The translations under genes were made by a program, and so were the position numbers. From the NCBI GenBank assembly GCA_958426095.1, contig CATZYB010000137.1, forward strand, positions 1 to 6,895: 6,895 nucleotides of DNA, in the 5' to 3' direction. How positions within the stretch are numbered: the stretch's first letter is position 1; the number at the start of each line of letters is the position of its first letter. The notes below the pieces were generated by a model, which was given only the letters and a program-made list of their open reading frames with translations, had not been told where the DNA came from and ran no database searches. Source of the stretch: an uncultured Lachnospiraceae bacterium. GTDB taxonomy: Bacteria > Bacillota > Clostridia > Lachnospirales > Lachnospiraceae. This document shows, in pieces, positions 6,234-6,895 of this stretch.

Positions 6234-6240
6234 CCTCCTT
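6234..6240 (-). promoter_or_regulatory. Strong ribosome binding site fixing the TTG start of spoIIIAH
   Basis: AAGGAGG overlaps the TAA stop of spoIIIAG (TAAGGAGG) and lies 7 bases before TTG at 6226. The strong site compensates for the weak start codon and couples translation of AG and AH. No ATG or GTG in this frame lies at a suitable distance. Confidence 0.8.
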
Positions 6241-6850
6241 ATTCGCCTTTCATTTTTACTACTTTAATTTTATGTATGGGAATATCAAATAGAACCTGAA
6301 CCGCCTGAGTAATTTCGCTGGCAATATTTTCATTTCCACCGCCTTCGGCCGCAACAACAACACCTTCAATTTCAGGTTCCAGTTCTTTAATTACCCATGG
6401 TACATCATTTCCACTGCCGTCTTTTGTATAAAGAGCGCTTTCACTTTTGCTCATCTCGCTGCTCTGACGGGTGCCTCCCTGGGCATCTGTTTCATGAACT
6501 GTATTTGTATTTGTTGTCAAATCCTTCTCCACCACATATTCTTTGGATGCTTTTGCCCGGATCATCACCTGTATCCTTCCCACGCCATCCATTTGCTCCA
6601 AAATACTTTTCAGACGTTCTTCCTGATTTTCCACGTAAAGATTAAGCGCTGTTTCCACGGAATCCGACGAGATCTGCCCCGAATCCAAAGAATCCGTACC
6701 GCCTCCGAAAGACTGGTCAGAACCTTCTGTCTTCAAAGAGTTTCCTGATGCGGGCCAAACAACAACAAGACATAAGATTCCTGCCAGTACGATGATCAAT
6801 GCACTTTCTTTATTCCATTTTAGATTTTTAACATCCAGAAATTTTTTCAT
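6239..6850 (-). CDS. spoIIIAG: Stage III sporulation protein AG
   Basis: Mother-cell membrane protein that in B. subtilis forms a large ring in the space between mother cell and forespore, part of the SpoIIIA-SpoIIQ channel and structurally related to secretion-system ring proteins. 203 residues, close to the family norm. A short basic N-terminus precedes one membrane span (about 17-34, SALIIVLAGILCLVVVWP). A Gly/Ser-rich linker follows (36-64), then the ring-building domain in two halves: YVENQEERLKSILEQMDGVG plus RIQVMIRAKASKEYVVEKD (72-110), and EPEIEGVVVAAEGGG (158-172) through ITQAVQVLFDIPIHKIKVVKM (180-200). The polar Thr/Ser/Asn-rich stretch between them (about 111-150) corresponds to the insertion that forms the beta-ring in the family. 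The ATG overlaps the spoIIIAF stop (ATGA), with GGAG 8 bases upstream. Confidence 0.95.
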   Translation of the reverse strand: MKKFLDVKNLKWNKESALIIVLAGILCLVVVWPASGNSLKTEGSDQSFGGGTDSLDSGQISSDSVETALNLYVENQEERLKSILEQMDGVGRIQVMIRAKASKEYVVEKDLTTNTNTVHETDAQGGTRQSSEMSKSESALYTKDGSGNDVPWVIKELEPEIEGVVVAAEGGGNENIASEITQAVQVLFDIPIHKIKVVKMKGE

Positions 6851-6895
6851 GACAATATCTCCAGTTCCAACTGCTCCGCATCGATTCCAAACTGA
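6847..6895 (-). CDS. spoIIIAF: Stage III sporulation protein AF, last 15 or so codons only
   Basis: An open frame enters from the right edge and ends in TGA at 6849-6847, overlapping the spoIIIAG start as ATGA. The readable tail is QFGIDAEQLELEILS. SpoIIIAF proteins end in a similar pattern of a Tyr/Phe-Gly turn followed by an alternating hydrophobic strand, and spoIIIAF is the gene always found directly before spoIIIAG. The identification rests mostly on position, since too few residues are visible for a family match. The rest of the gene lies outside the window. Confidence 0.7.
   Translation of the reverse strand, partial: QFGIDAEQLELEILS

Noticed and set aside
1..6895. Search for mobile elements, CRISPR repeats, toxin-antitoxin pairs, phage or defence genes
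   Set aside because: The window is filled by syntenic core genes with short gaps; the only notable inverted repeats are the two spacer hairpins, and nothing indicates a new multi-gene system.

Overview
The window is a compact, entirely minus-strand stretch of a Gram-positive, spore-forming Clostridia-type chromosome. It holds ten genes in the order (reading right to left) spoIIIAF (last codons), spoIIIAG, spoIIIAH, an Asp23/Gls24-family gene (yqhY-like), nusB, xseA, xseB, ispA, dxs and tlyA (first third). The combination of engulfment-stage sporulation genes with the yqhY-nusB-xseAB-ispA-dxs-tlyA run is the classic Firmicutes arrangement. The intermediate GC content, AGGAGG-type ribosome binding sites and protein sequences suggest a member of the Lachnospiraceae or a close relative (inference). 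The accBC and folD genes that sit in this neighbourhood in Bacillus subtilis are absent here.

Right part (5573-6895): the distal end of the spoIIIA operon. SpoIIIAF, AG and AH belong to the mother-cell side of the SpoIIIA-SpoIIQ 'feeding tube' channel. The genes are tightly packed: an ATGA overlap between AF and AG, then 12 bases between AG and AH. spoIIIAH starts with TTG behind a perfect AAGGAGG.

Junction (5497-5576): a short AT-rich spacer with two overlapping sigma-A-type promoters facing the asp23 gene. The upstream -35 overlaps the spoIIIAH stop codon, so no terminator separates the sporulation operon from the housekeeping operon.

Left part (1-5496): a housekeeping operon. The Asp23-family gene is followed by a 135-base spacer that can fold into two hairpins, the second resembling a weak terminator or attenuator. 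Then come nusB (rRNA antitermination), xseA and xseB (exonuclease VII), ispA (prenyl diphosphate synthase), dxs (first enzyme of the MEP isoprenoid pathway) and tlyA (rRNA 2'-O-methyltransferase), joined by ATGA overlaps or short gaps. ispA and dxs sit at the two ends of isoprenoid precursor synthesis.

I found no mobile element, CRISPR array, tRNA, rRNA or clearly novel multi-gene system. The points most worth a second look are the structured asp23-nusB spacer, the tandem promoters on the sporulation/housekeeping boundary, and unusual substitutions in the SAM-binding region of TlyA at the window edge.
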